From a bacterium (GTDB taxonomy: Bacteria; Planctomycetota; JADGBV01), in contig JAHFOS010000025.1 in assembly GCA_023261545.1 (NCBI GenBank), forward strand, positions 1 to 35,393: a stretch of 35,393 bases of DNA, given 5' to 3'. The translations under genes and the position numbers were made by a program. This document shows, in pieces, positions 18,501-25,225 of this stretch. Each line of letters starts with the position of its first letter. Position 1 is the first letter of the stretch. Under the pieces are notes generated by a model that made no database searches, was not told the DNA's origin, and saw nothing but the letters and a program-made list of their open reading frames with translations.

Positions 18501-19478
18501 GGAGAGCTTACTGAGGCCGAGCTGCAATTTTTACTGGATTTCGAGGCGGAGTTTAAGGAGCCCGCTCGGTGGTTTTACTTGTTGGGCACATTTACGTCAG
18601 TAAATCCTGGCACTGTCCAGGAGTCATTGGCGAAAAAACTTTATTCGCTGGGAAATGTGGAAACCTCCAGCCATTGCATATCAAGTTTTATTCGTGCGCT
18701 CCATATTTCCTGTATTAGGTATGGGGATAGATTTGGCCCTGAGATTGTTGAGTGTATCATTGGGACGATTGTTAAACACAATCTTGATGGGGGGCTTTTG
18801 GGGCGGCATGAACTTGAGGATATCAGTCGTCGTATTAGCTACAAAATGCCATTGAAATTTCTCATCAAGCTACTTAGAACACGCATGGATCTTGACGGAA
18901 AACAAAAACCCTACGATGACTTCAAAATCGTACCCCACAATTTCAAAGTGAGCACATGGTGCAGGTTTAACACAACCAATCCTGCGGAAGTGGATGATTT
19001 TCATGAGTTTTGTCATTTGGCGCTGGGCAACGGATTCACAGCCTTGTACTGGATGCCAAAATACATCTCTCAAATGGACCCCTCGGGACAGCATGTTGGC
19101 GCTTTCGTTGAAAAATATATCTTCGAAAATTCTGTTGTTGATGGGGATTCGTTAGCACGATTATCCTATTTGGCCTCAGAGTACCCCGACGACTCTCAAG
19201 CTTGGGCCGCTATCGCACGACCAATCTGCGTGAAAACCTGGGCGCTTCGAAGAGAGGGAAGGGAACATGTTTATTTTGGGCTATCCCGGAAGGAGACGGG
19301 TGTGATTCGTGGCGCACGAGTGGACCACTGCACTCAAATGCGTGACCGCGCAGTCCAATTGCTCAGTATCGAGCCCAAAGGTTCCCCTTTGTGGCCCTAT
19401 CGAGAGTGGGCGTTGAAATGCGCCGAAGCTGATCTTCGTCGGGAAACGGAAAGAGCGGAAGAAGACGCCCATGGCTGA
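15564..19478 (+). CDS. Avs-like STAND NTPase with N-terminal Mrr-type PD-(D/E)xK nuclease
   Basis: 1,304 aa, start fixed by AGGAGGT. Residues ~10-60 form a restriction-endonuclease-like core: helix with F15-E16, then GRPGRDAGQD (D39/D43) and VYQAKY (Q54, K56), the D...QxK pattern of Mrr-type nucleases. A STAND/AAA-type NTPase follows: GRDHELQQI (~180), Walker A GPGGVGKS (208-215) and Walker B-like FVAIDDPDD (~255-262), then IIACRNE. A winged-helix-like segment with EPLVVRQHILGDWLF lies near 455-470. The remaining ~800 residues look alpha-helical and repeat-like, as in the ligand-sensing half of Avs proteins. Known Avs proteins sense phage proteins, oligomerise and cut DNA; the same is inferred here. 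The next gene overlaps the stop by 8 nt (ATGGCTGA). Codon use is less GC-rich than in the flanking chromosome. Confidence 0.88.
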   Translation: MPSLNWGTIQDGGTFESLMHAILYAEDRATLLFGRPGRDAGQDARSSDGTIVYQAKYRQKLVMDGAVDLALEELKSIKDYRKPDHPNQRHWMNARQWVLVANFSINPDDETKWQSRVVPAYREEGLEAKYWHIETLEGKLSAHPEILDVFFGGENRVLVGLKEAHDLLIAACVGPESLDIPMVGRDHELQQIKDFANSDDKWVLPVVGPGGVGKSRLLYESLITLRQDGWRVLWGLPGEMSKSSQWSRSLNGSQKTFVAIDDPDDSSLLRRVIEQLSAIERKWRVIIACRNENAGAFLQFRNNRLVSETMPLIPLDEPASKSLMNICLKGKAEDHWLHSVFKFTGGNPGWMCLIAELTNRKALPELPNKIDDIASTYVESCLTSLNKKHQEHGRKLLRWLSLWGVLKVGIEDTKNVEFLFLKSLGIPANLSVDLLRGLVQKGLVRNWGVGRQLYAVEPLVVRQHILGDWLFVAGSDGYHVSAAGKRLVDQLTRGKIPSVDSVLKTLSHLVLSRLNDAETDSFLGPMFKAMEEIARNGTVLVQYRIADLIEKSGSAVPESSLNVLMTIRENYNDSMDVIVQPWGKQTYTHESLVANFPWILYQIAEHISDQVVARRFLEEFRFLLKLENAKKLHAEAGKGVHQLLKRILCESKNLEVFTRSAYDIAVEQLADPTAWPFVGALIESLLDPIRKSTNWTDDWTITFSKRAIHPERDEWNLAEKLRDKVLDSLREDRQPDVRAGLWHVLAKSHHEFHRVVLHGNVTEEADAPYQAVLEKDLETCAAILQSPPIPLTIEEATLAREMWSWYLEYGEEDSLRDLARKCEKLYDGISIWRLHGFYRFEEPEILRIADTLKSARNINVYEEFFSESERYLKSVGDGAEYGSLSALADSLVFLFRPDAPVNPLTSFVLKVLADGKRPVGSASSWTFSVRICERGLGRIKKDSSDALKILNYLRLISDKTPQKSDLLYGLYSNAHPAIVGELTEAELQFLLDFEAEFKEPARWFYLLGTFTSVNPGTVQESLAKKLYSLGNVETSSHCISSFIRALHISCIRYGDRFGPEIVECIIGTIVKHNLDGGLLGRHELEDISRRISYKMPLKFLIKLLRTRMDLDGKQKPYDDFKIVPHNFKVSTWCRFNTTNPAEVDDFHEFCHLALGNGFTALYWMPKYISQMDPSGQHVGAFVEKYIFENSVVDGDSLARLSYLASEYPDDSQAWAAIARPICVKTWALRREGREHVYFGLSRKETGVIRGARVDHCTQMRDRAVQLLSIEPKGSPLWPYREWALKCAEADLRRETERAEEDAHG

Positions 19479-20430
19479 TTTGGAAACACAGGTGAAGTCC
19501 AGCGCGGATCAATTGCGCGATGCATTGGGGAATGTCAAACTCAGGTCATCAGGAACCGCGTTGCCGATAAAATGCTACGAGAACTGGGAAATTCTCGCGT
19601 CCTTACATTCCTGCCTCACAGACGCTGTACCACTATTCGAAGTCAGAAGAATTGCATGGTTGGTCATGAACTCTCTGGTCAACGATGGGCGCATGGATCG
19701 GGAAAACAGACGAGTGCTTCAGAAGCAGCTATTAGATCCATCCAAATCTGTACCCAGCTATTCTTTCGATGGAGAACCCACGGACTTTGCCATAAGCAGA
19801 CATCTGGCGACAACAGGATATGTTTGTTCGGCGTGGAGCTTGTATGACCGACTTGCAAATGTGTGCGGACGGTTGTCGGCGTGGAAGGATGTTCCGAATG
19901 ACCCTTGGCAGGATCCCAAGCTATGGGGAAACTTGATGAGTGAGGGAAACAAGAGCGTTGGCGGCTTCATGATCCAGCAGCCGTTGGCAGCTGCTTACGG
20001 ATGGCCAACGGGGGTTGCTTACAAGATTCGGAACTGGTTGGTCCATGACGGGGGAGACGCTGGGCGACCAGGATTCTTCGAAGGAACACAAGTCTCGGAT
20101 CGCTTCATTCTACATAATAACGCCGTATCCTATCTTCAAGAGTGCTGCACCTACAAGTGTGAAAGTGGAAAGATTGATCGTTGTTGTCTTTCTGCTACGG
20201 ATGAGCCTTGGTTGACCCGTGACCTTCTTCAAATCCTTGAGAAGTATCACGCTGAAATCGACACCATGCTAACCTATCTTGTAAAATGGAGCGTGGGGTC
20301 TTTTGTCGGACAGATCCTAACATTTTGCGAACGAGACAAGCATATCTTGGTTACAACTGCAGTCACTACTCGCTCCTCGCGTGGGCGAACCCGAAGGCGG
20401 ACGAGCACGACGAGACCCTCCATGTCATAG
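19471..20430 (+). CDS. HEPN-like partner protein of the STAND nuclease
   Basis: The ATG at 19471 lies inside the stop of the STAND gene, so translation is coupled. The 319-aa frame is soluble and mostly helical. Residues 184-195 read YKIRNWLVHDGG, giving R187-x4-H192, the HEPN-type RNase signature, with the RN.xVH form typical of the superfamily. A Cys group follows (CCTYKCESGKIDRCC). No other domain was recognised. A toxin, co-effector or inhibitor of the STAND protein is inferred from coupling. The last ~28 residues (TTAVTTRSSRGRTRRRTSTT) look out of frame: from ~20,350 the neighbouring frame reads HYSLLAWANPKADEHDETLH with GC-rich third positions. The gene therefore probably has a frameshift or a recombination junction near its 3' end. 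Confidence 0.7.
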   Translation: MADLETQVKSSADQLRDALGNVKLRSSGTALPIKCYENWEILASLHSCLTDAVPLFEVRRIAWLVMNSLVNDGRMDRENRRVLQKQLLDPSKSVPSYSFDGEPTDFAISRHLATTGYVCSAWSLYDRLANVCGRLSAWKDVPNDPWQDPKLWGNLMSEGNKSVGGFMIQQPLAAAYGWPTGVAYKIRNWLVHDGGDAGRPGFFEGTQVSDRFILHNNAVSYLQECCTYKCESGKIDRCCLSATDEPWLTRDLLQILEKYHAEIDTMLTYLVKWSVGSFVGQILTFCERDKHILVTTAVTTRSSRGRTRRRTSTTRPSMS

Positions 20431-20898
20431 GGCAGACGTTCCTGAAGACCACTCCGCTGGGGGCACGGGAACAATAACGCCCCGGCGCACGGCGCCAAGC
20501 TCTAGCATCTGCAGGGTAGTCATAGCAGCTACCACTCCAACACGCCTACGTGCCGGCGCACGCTGGTTACTCCTATTCCTTAGTTGATCGGCAAGGTCCT
20601 CCAACCGCGTCTGGTACTCGTTGAAGCTATCGCCCTGTGCTTTGAAGACATTGCCGTAGGTGCGAATACCTGAAATGTCCCTGTCAAGCTGCATCGTGGG
20701 AATGAAGGCACCCGTCCCGGACATGGAGGATACGAATAAAAGCCCCAGTTTACGTGAGATTCTGGTGGCATGCCCCCACACTTCTGACGCAATGGCTGGA
20801 AGCGGTTCTGCTACCACAACCTGAAACCAAACTACCCAAATATCACTGGGATCCAGTGTAGAGTCTGTGGTAACTGCGGATCGTAAAGATACGGACAT
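20425..20898 (-). CDS. Hypothetical island protein
   Basis: The ORF track starts at 20919; the ATG at 20898 (MSVSLRSAVTTDSTLDPSDI) is more natural and gives 157 aa. The middle reads like a real protein (DIWVVWFQVVVAEPLPAIAS, EVWGHATRISRKLGLLFVSS, NEYQTRLEDLADQLRNR). No family was recognised. The 3' end abuts the suspect tail of the HEPN-like gene, converging on it with a 6-bp overlap. It may belong with the next minus-strand gene, about 125 bp upstream. Confidence 0.5.
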   Translation of the reverse strand: MSVSLRSAVTTDSTLDPSDIWVVWFQVVVAEPLPAIASEVWGHATRISRKLGLLFVSSMSGTGAFIPTMQLDRDISGIRTYGNVFKAQGDSFNEYQTRLEDLADQLRNRSNQRAPARRRVGVVAAMTTLQMLELGAVRRGVIVPVPPAEWSSGTSAL

Positions 20899-21022
20899 AG
20901 TGCTAGAAGTGGTCACCAAGTGAGCTGTAAAAGTTTCTCCGTAAACATACGGGGAAAGAATTTGGAAATTATCGGTTTTGGCGCTAAAGCGGTCACCTGT
21001 AAAAAGAAGCAGATGACCGCTG

Positions 21023-21463
21023 TCATAGAACCCCCAAATGGGTAAGAAGATCTCTAAACTGGGCGCTCGGCAGATTGGTCATGTGAATTACACTGTCTTG
21101 CAGCCAGGCGTTGTTGCTAGGGCTTATGAGCCGGCCTGGAGGGTTCCACAGCTTGTAGCCTCCGGGTGTGGTGATGTCAACGACGAAGGCCAGCTTGCTG
21201 ACCCCCTTCACACTCTTGGCCGCCATCTTGGCCCAGAAATCAAACTCCCACTCTGCCCAGTGCAGGATGTCCTCTTGAGTCCCTTCGAAAACCATCCCAA
21301 ATGTCAAAATGACCCGGGGGTCTTGAGCTACCTTGCTAACGTACCTGTTGGTCAGTTTGAGATACAGCAGGCGCGCGACGTCAGTTAGCCACTCCGTCCT
21401 AGCGTCCTGGTCCCCAGGCCGGTCTGGATGAAACTCCCAAGACCGGACGGTGTACTGCAGCAC
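21023..21463 (-). CDS. Hypothetical island protein, possibly 5'-truncated
   Basis: 146 aa from a GTG at 21463. The sequence is protein-like throughout (RTEWLTDVARLLYLKLTNRY, HWAEWEFDFWAKMAAKSVKG, WLQDSVIHMTNLPSAQF). In-frame codons continue upstream as DPTSDVGFYAAV until a TGA about 50 bp away, so the natural N-terminus may be lost. Family unknown. Aromatic-rich composition and no membrane segment suggest a soluble domain. Confidence 0.5.
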   Translation of the reverse strand: MLQYTVRSWEFHPDRPGDQDARTEWLTDVARLLYLKLTNRYVSKVAQDPRVILTFGMVFEGTQEDILHWAEWEFDFWAKMAAKSVKGVSKLAFVVDITTPGGYKLWNPPGRLISPSNNAWLQDSVIHMTNLPSAQFRDLLTHLGVL

Positions 21464-21829
21464 GGCAGCATAGAATCCAACGTCACTGGTCGGGTCAGCT
21501 TCAGCGCGGCCTCACTTTCTGAGCTTGGAATTATAGCGATCCAGCGCCGAGTCCCTCCCTCGCCACCATAGAGGCGCGATGCTCAACGACAGGAATTGAT
21601 GGATCCACCGCGTCATGGTGCATTCGTACAGATCGGCAGTGTTGGCCCCTATTCGCAAGCTGGACGCCCGCAGGAAAAACTGCGTAGGGGACGGCCTTGA
21701 ATGCCCCGATAATGAACTAAAATTAGATTGGCCCCGGACCTGAGCATTTTCGGAAGGAGCATCAGGCTCGGGACCCTCGTCTTAGGAACTGGAACCTCCG
21801 GGTGCGAAGGGCGCTGAGTGACGCGCGAA
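21464..21829. other. Gap upstream of the excisionase-like gene
   Basis: No supported gene. The 87-aa minus-strand ORF at 21649-21912 lacks a ribosome-binding site and family resemblance. The divergent arrangement of the flanking genes makes this a plausible bidirectional promoter region, but no boxes were assigned. Confidence 0.3.
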
Positions 21830-21979
21830 ATGCACAAAAAATCAACGGGGGAGTTCCTCAAGATGAGTGTGCTCAAAGAAGCTATCGCGTGTAGTGCAAG
21901 TTCGAGTAGCAATTCTCAAGGAATTGCGTCCGCGGATGTGATGCCTGCTGTCTGGAACGTTTCGTGGACCAGGAAATGA
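21830..21979 (+). CDS. Possible 49-aa small protein coupled to the excisionase-like gene
   Basis: MHKKSTGEFLKMSVLKEAIA followed by a Ser-rich stretch, ending in WNVSWTRK. Its TGA overlaps the ATG at 21976 as ATGA, the classic translational-coupling arrangement. It is not in the ORF track because of its length. No family or clear ribosome-binding site was seen, so it may be only a leader ORF. Confidence 0.4.
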   Translation: MHKKSTGEFLKMSVLKEAIACSASSSSNSQGIASADVMPAVWNVSWTRK

Positions 21980-22377
21980 CTGGAGCCACTTCCACTCGTG
22001 TCAGCACCCCGGAAGAAGGAATGCCTCATTCCGGTCTCAAGCCCGCTTTATCTGCAGCGCGTCATGATCGAAGCCTCGATCCTCCCGTGAAACCCTGCAA
22101 GACTATCATTCCAAAGCTGTCGCCACCAGAGCCCCAAACCGCAACCTTGATGTTCCCGGAAGTCATGGAGCCCGAACTCGCAGCGAAGTATTTGCGCCTC
22201 AATAAGGGAGGGGCGAGAACCTTGGCTAACTGGAGGATGCGCGGGATAGGCCCGCCCTTCGTGAAAATGGGCCACAAGATGATCCGCTATCGCAAGGGAA
22301 CCTTAGACGCCTGGATGGCTAACAGGGAATACCAATTTACTTCCCAGTTTCTGGCAGAGAAGGTGCCCGGGATGTAA
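21976..22377 (+). CDS. AlpA/excisionase-like MerR-type helix-turn-helix protein
   Basis: The ORF track begins at a GTG at 21964; the ATG at 21976, overlapping the upstream small ORF by ATGA, is preferred and gives 133 aa. The N-terminal ~60 residues are Pro/Ser-rich and probably disordered. The C-terminal ~65 residues (EPELAAKYLRLNKGGARTLA, NWRMRGIGPPFVKMGHKMIR, YRKGTLDAWM) match the winged-helix excisionase/AlpA family (HTH_17). Such proteins bind att-site DNA or regulate the adjacent integrase. The gene converges on the integrase gene, sharing 41 bp at the 3' ends. Likely role: control of island excision. Confidence 0.75.
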   Translation: MTGATSTRVSTPEEGMPHSGLKPALSAARHDRSLDPPVKPCKTIIPKLSPPEPQTATLMFPEVMEPELAAKYLRLNKGGARTLANWRMRGIGPPFVKMGHKMIRYRKGTLDAWMANREYQFTSQFLAEKVPGM

Positions 22378-23470
22378 TCCCGTAGGTAATTTTCTCGATG
22401 GCCTCCATCGCCTCGCGCTTCGAGGTGTCAGAGATGTGCTGGTATATCTGGGCGGTGGAGAGCTGGCTATGCCCCATGGCCGCCATGATTTTCTGCGGAG
22501 AAAATCCGTGCGTGGCGAGCTGCGATCCGAAAGTGCGGCGGATATCGTGGATACGGATGTCATTTAGTCCGCAGCGCGCGCGCACCCGTAGCCAGGACTT
22601 CCCAAGTCCGTTTATAGGCGTCCCCTTGTCGCCAGCAAAGACGAACTCCGAGACCCGCGGCAGGCTTCTCAGGATTCCCAGTAGCGTCGCATTGAGCGGC
22701 ACTATGTGTGGGCGCCCGGACTTCGTTCGCGGAATAGTCCACAACTCGCGCTCGAAGTCCACGTCCTCCCAGCGCATCCGCCGCACCTCGGTTCTCCTCT
22801 GCCCCGTGAGGAGCAGCACGTTGAAGTAGGCGCGGTAAGTCGGGTTCTCCAGTTCCACGGACTCGCGCCACTTTTGGATCTCCTCCAGGCCCAACCATCG
22901 CTCGCGCTTCTGCTCTGGAAACTTGCGCATGCGACTAGCCGGATTCGTCGGGATCATTTCCCATTCGACGGCTTTGGCTACTAGATGCTGCACGAAGGCC
23001 AGGAACCTATTGGCCTGAACGCTGCCATGCCGTTTCATAACTTCATTATGCCAAGACGAAACGAGTCGGCGTGTAATATCGGAAACGCACAATGGCCCCG
23101 CGAGTTTTTCTAGCCACATCCTGTACTTCGCTTTGTCCATCGCCGTCCGCGCCGAATTCCTGGTGTCCACATGGGATTTCCAATATTCATCCAGAAGCTC
23201 TGAAAGCGGCACCTCCCGCGTCTCTTCGAGCCGCCTCCCCAGCAGTTTCGCAGCCCGTTTCCGAGCCTCATCCACCGAAATATCTTCGATCCTCCCCAGG
23301 GTTCGCGTCGTATCTCGCCCCCCACGGTAGATGCGCACCACGTAAGATCGAGCCCCCCCATAACTCACCCGTATCCCAAAACGGCGGTCGAGATCATCCC
23401 ATAAAAACTGTACCCCAGCGCCCGGCAGCGGAATCCCAAAGACATTCCTCCTCGTCAGCCGCACTTGCAC
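22337..23470 (-). CDS. Tyrosine-family site-specific integrase
   Basis: 377 aa from a GTG at 23470. A second GTG at 23464 has GGAGG at better spacing (9 nt) and may be the true start. An N-terminal DUF4102-like arm-binding region (YVVRIYRGGRDTTRTLGR) precedes a SAM-like core-binding domain and the catalytic domain. Catalytic residues are visible in order: R in LLTGQRRTEVRRM, K in RTKSGRPHIVPL, HDIRR, H in MGHSQLS, and Tyr in AQIYQHIS. It lies 179 bp from the 3' end of tRNA-Phe, the usual layout for an island integrated into a tRNA gene. It presumably catalyses integration and excision with the convergent excisionase-like gene. Confidence 0.95.
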   Translation of the reverse strand: MQVRLTRRNVFGIPLPGAGVQFLWDDLDRRFGIRVSYGGARSYVVRIYRGGRDTTRTLGRIEDISVDEARKRAAKLLGRRLEETREVPLSELLDEYWKSHVDTRNSARTAMDKAKYRMWLEKLAGPLCVSDITRRLVSSWHNEVMKRHGSVQANRFLAFVQHLVAKAVEWEMIPTNPASRMRKFPEQKRERWLGLEEIQKWRESVELENPTYRAYFNVLLLTGQRRTEVRRMRWEDVDFERELWTIPRTKSGRPHIVPLNATLLGILRSLPRVSEFVFAGDKGTPINGLGKSWLRVRARCGLNDIRIHDIRRTFGSQLATHGFSPQKIMAAMGHSQLSTAQIYQHISDTSKREAMEAIEKITYGITSRAPSLPETGK

Positions 23471-23648
23471 CCACCTCCGCTAGACTATTTTTGACACGGC
23501 TTCGACACGATAGCACCGTGATTATGAAGGTATGCATCGTGATTCAACAAGTACTTTGGAGCAGACGTTCGCCTGCATAATTTCAAGATAACTACCTAAT
23601 AATCAGAATAATATCTTGAAAACCACACGCTTACAAAAGATTGGAAAG

Positions 23649-23721
<73 letters not shown>

Positions 23722-23842
23722 GGAACCGATACGAAGGCCTATCTTTTGGACGGTGACGAACCGTCAAGGAACGTAAGTTAAAGCCCATGAATACACCGCG
23801 TCGGCCCGGAGTCGCGTTGCGAAGGCGGATCGGCACGATCTC

Positions 23843-25159
23843 GTGAATAGCGATCGGCCCATCTTGAAGGACACGGGTCAGTCGGCCCGAGTCGCTTGGG
23901 CTGAACTGGGGACGGCTGTGCTGAGCCTTGCCCTCTTCCTCAACGTGCTGCGCACGGGCGCCGTCATCGTCCCGGATTCGATAGGTTACCTCGACCACTG
24001 GATCATCCGGCCACCGCTTTTGCCCTGGCTGCTGGATTTTTCCAGGGTTTTGCTGGGACCGCGCTACCTGCTGGGTGCGGCGGCCATCCAGACTGTTTTG
24101 CTCCTGGCTTCCGTTCACTTCCTGTGCCGCGAACTGCGCCGGACTTTTTCGCTGGGCGGCCTGGGCTACTGCGGCTGCTATATCTCCCTGGTTTTTGTCA
24201 TGGTGCCCAACCCGATGCTGGGAGTCGTGGGCGCTCAAATCGCCTCGGAGGCCATCGCCTACTCCCTTTTCCTCGTCAATATCGCGCTGCTGCTGCCCTG
24301 CCTTCAAGAACGCCATCCGCGCCGCGCCGCCGCCGCCCTGATGGTGGCCGCCGTCAATATCCTGAGCCGCGAGCAGATGTTTTACGCCTTTTTCACCACG
24401 GCGCTCTTCCTCGTCTTCCTGCAGCGGCGCCAGCGCGGAACGGCCTTGAAAACGCTGCTGCTGGCCACCCTTTGCCTGGCGTGCGTCTCCCTCGCCAACG
24501 GCGCCTACCACAAAGCCGTCAACGGGAGCTTCAGCGGCCCGTCATGGCTGTATCCCCACTTGTGGGCCAGCCTGATCTTCGTCTGCCGGCACGAGGACGT
24601 CGCCCTCTATGCCGGCGATCCCGAGTATCCCGCCATCCAAGGCATCTTCCGCTACGCCGAAGATAACCGGCTTTTTGCCCACCACCGCCGCGCTGACAAC
24701 TCCTCCATGTCCCGACACTACATGTACAAGATGCCCAGCATCTTTTTCGGCGGCATCGTGAACGCCTACAAAAAGCAAGCCGATCAACCCATGGACAGCG
24801 AGCTGTTCAAGCGGGTCAGCGCGGCCTCGCGCCGGCATTTCCCGGTCTTGCTCGCGAAAAAGCTCCCCCAATTCGCCGAGCTTTTCGCCATCAAGCTGCT
24901 CCAATGCCTGGGCGTGCTGGACGGCTTCCTCGCGGCCTGCTTCCTGGTCGCCTGGCGGGCGGCGCCGCGAAGCCCCATCGCGCTCGCCCTGGGTCTGGCG
25001 CTCGCGATGCTGCTGGCGAACTGCCTGCTGCTGGGCCTCTGCAATCAGATAGCCCCGCGTTACCTGATCACCACCACCGCCCTGACGCTGGTCGGATGCG
25101 TCCTATCCGCCAGCCATTTGAGCAGGCTCCGGGTGCATAACGAAGCCATGGAGTTGTAG
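23843..25159 (+). CDS. Polytopic membrane protein, GT-C glycosyltransferase-like
   Basis: 438 aa from a GTG at 23843, 121 bp beyond tRNA-Phe. About nine to ten hydrophobic helices are visible (AELGTAVLSLALFLNVLRTG, LGAAAIQTVLLLASVHFL, LALGLALAMLLANCLLLGL). A hydrophilic loop of about 100 residues lies before the last helices (PEYPAIQGIFRYAEDNRLFA). The layout resembles dolichyl-phosphate-mannose-type (GT39/ArnT-like) transferases. However, no clear catalytic Asp/Glu pair could be assigned. Export or glycosylation of surface polymers is possible. It is outside the island and GC-rich like the chromosome. Confidence 0.75.
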   Translation: MNSDRPILKDTGQSARVAWAELGTAVLSLALFLNVLRTGAVIVPDSIGYLDHWIIRPPLLPWLLDFSRVLLGPRYLLGAAAIQTVLLLASVHFLCRELRRTFSLGGLGYCGCYISLVFVMVPNPMLGVVGAQIASEAIAYSLFLVNIALLLPCLQERHPRRAAAALMVAAVNILSREQMFYAFFTTALFLVFLQRRQRGTALKTLLLATLCLACVSLANGAYHKAVNGSFSGPSWLYPHLWASLIFVCRHEDVALYAGDPEYPAIQGIFRYAEDNRLFAHHRRADNSSMSRHYMYKMPSIFFGGIVNAYKKQADQPMDSELFKRVSAASRRHFPVLLAKKLPQFAELFAIKLLQCLGVLDGFLAACFLVAWRAAPRSPIALALGLALAMLLANCLLLGLCNQIAPRYLITTTALTLVGCVLSASHLSRLRVHNEAMEL

Positions 25160-25225
25160 GGAGTCCAGCGCCGGGTTCAGGGCGCGGAGTTCAAAGATCC
25201 CCGCGCGCGGAGGCGTCGCTTTCAA

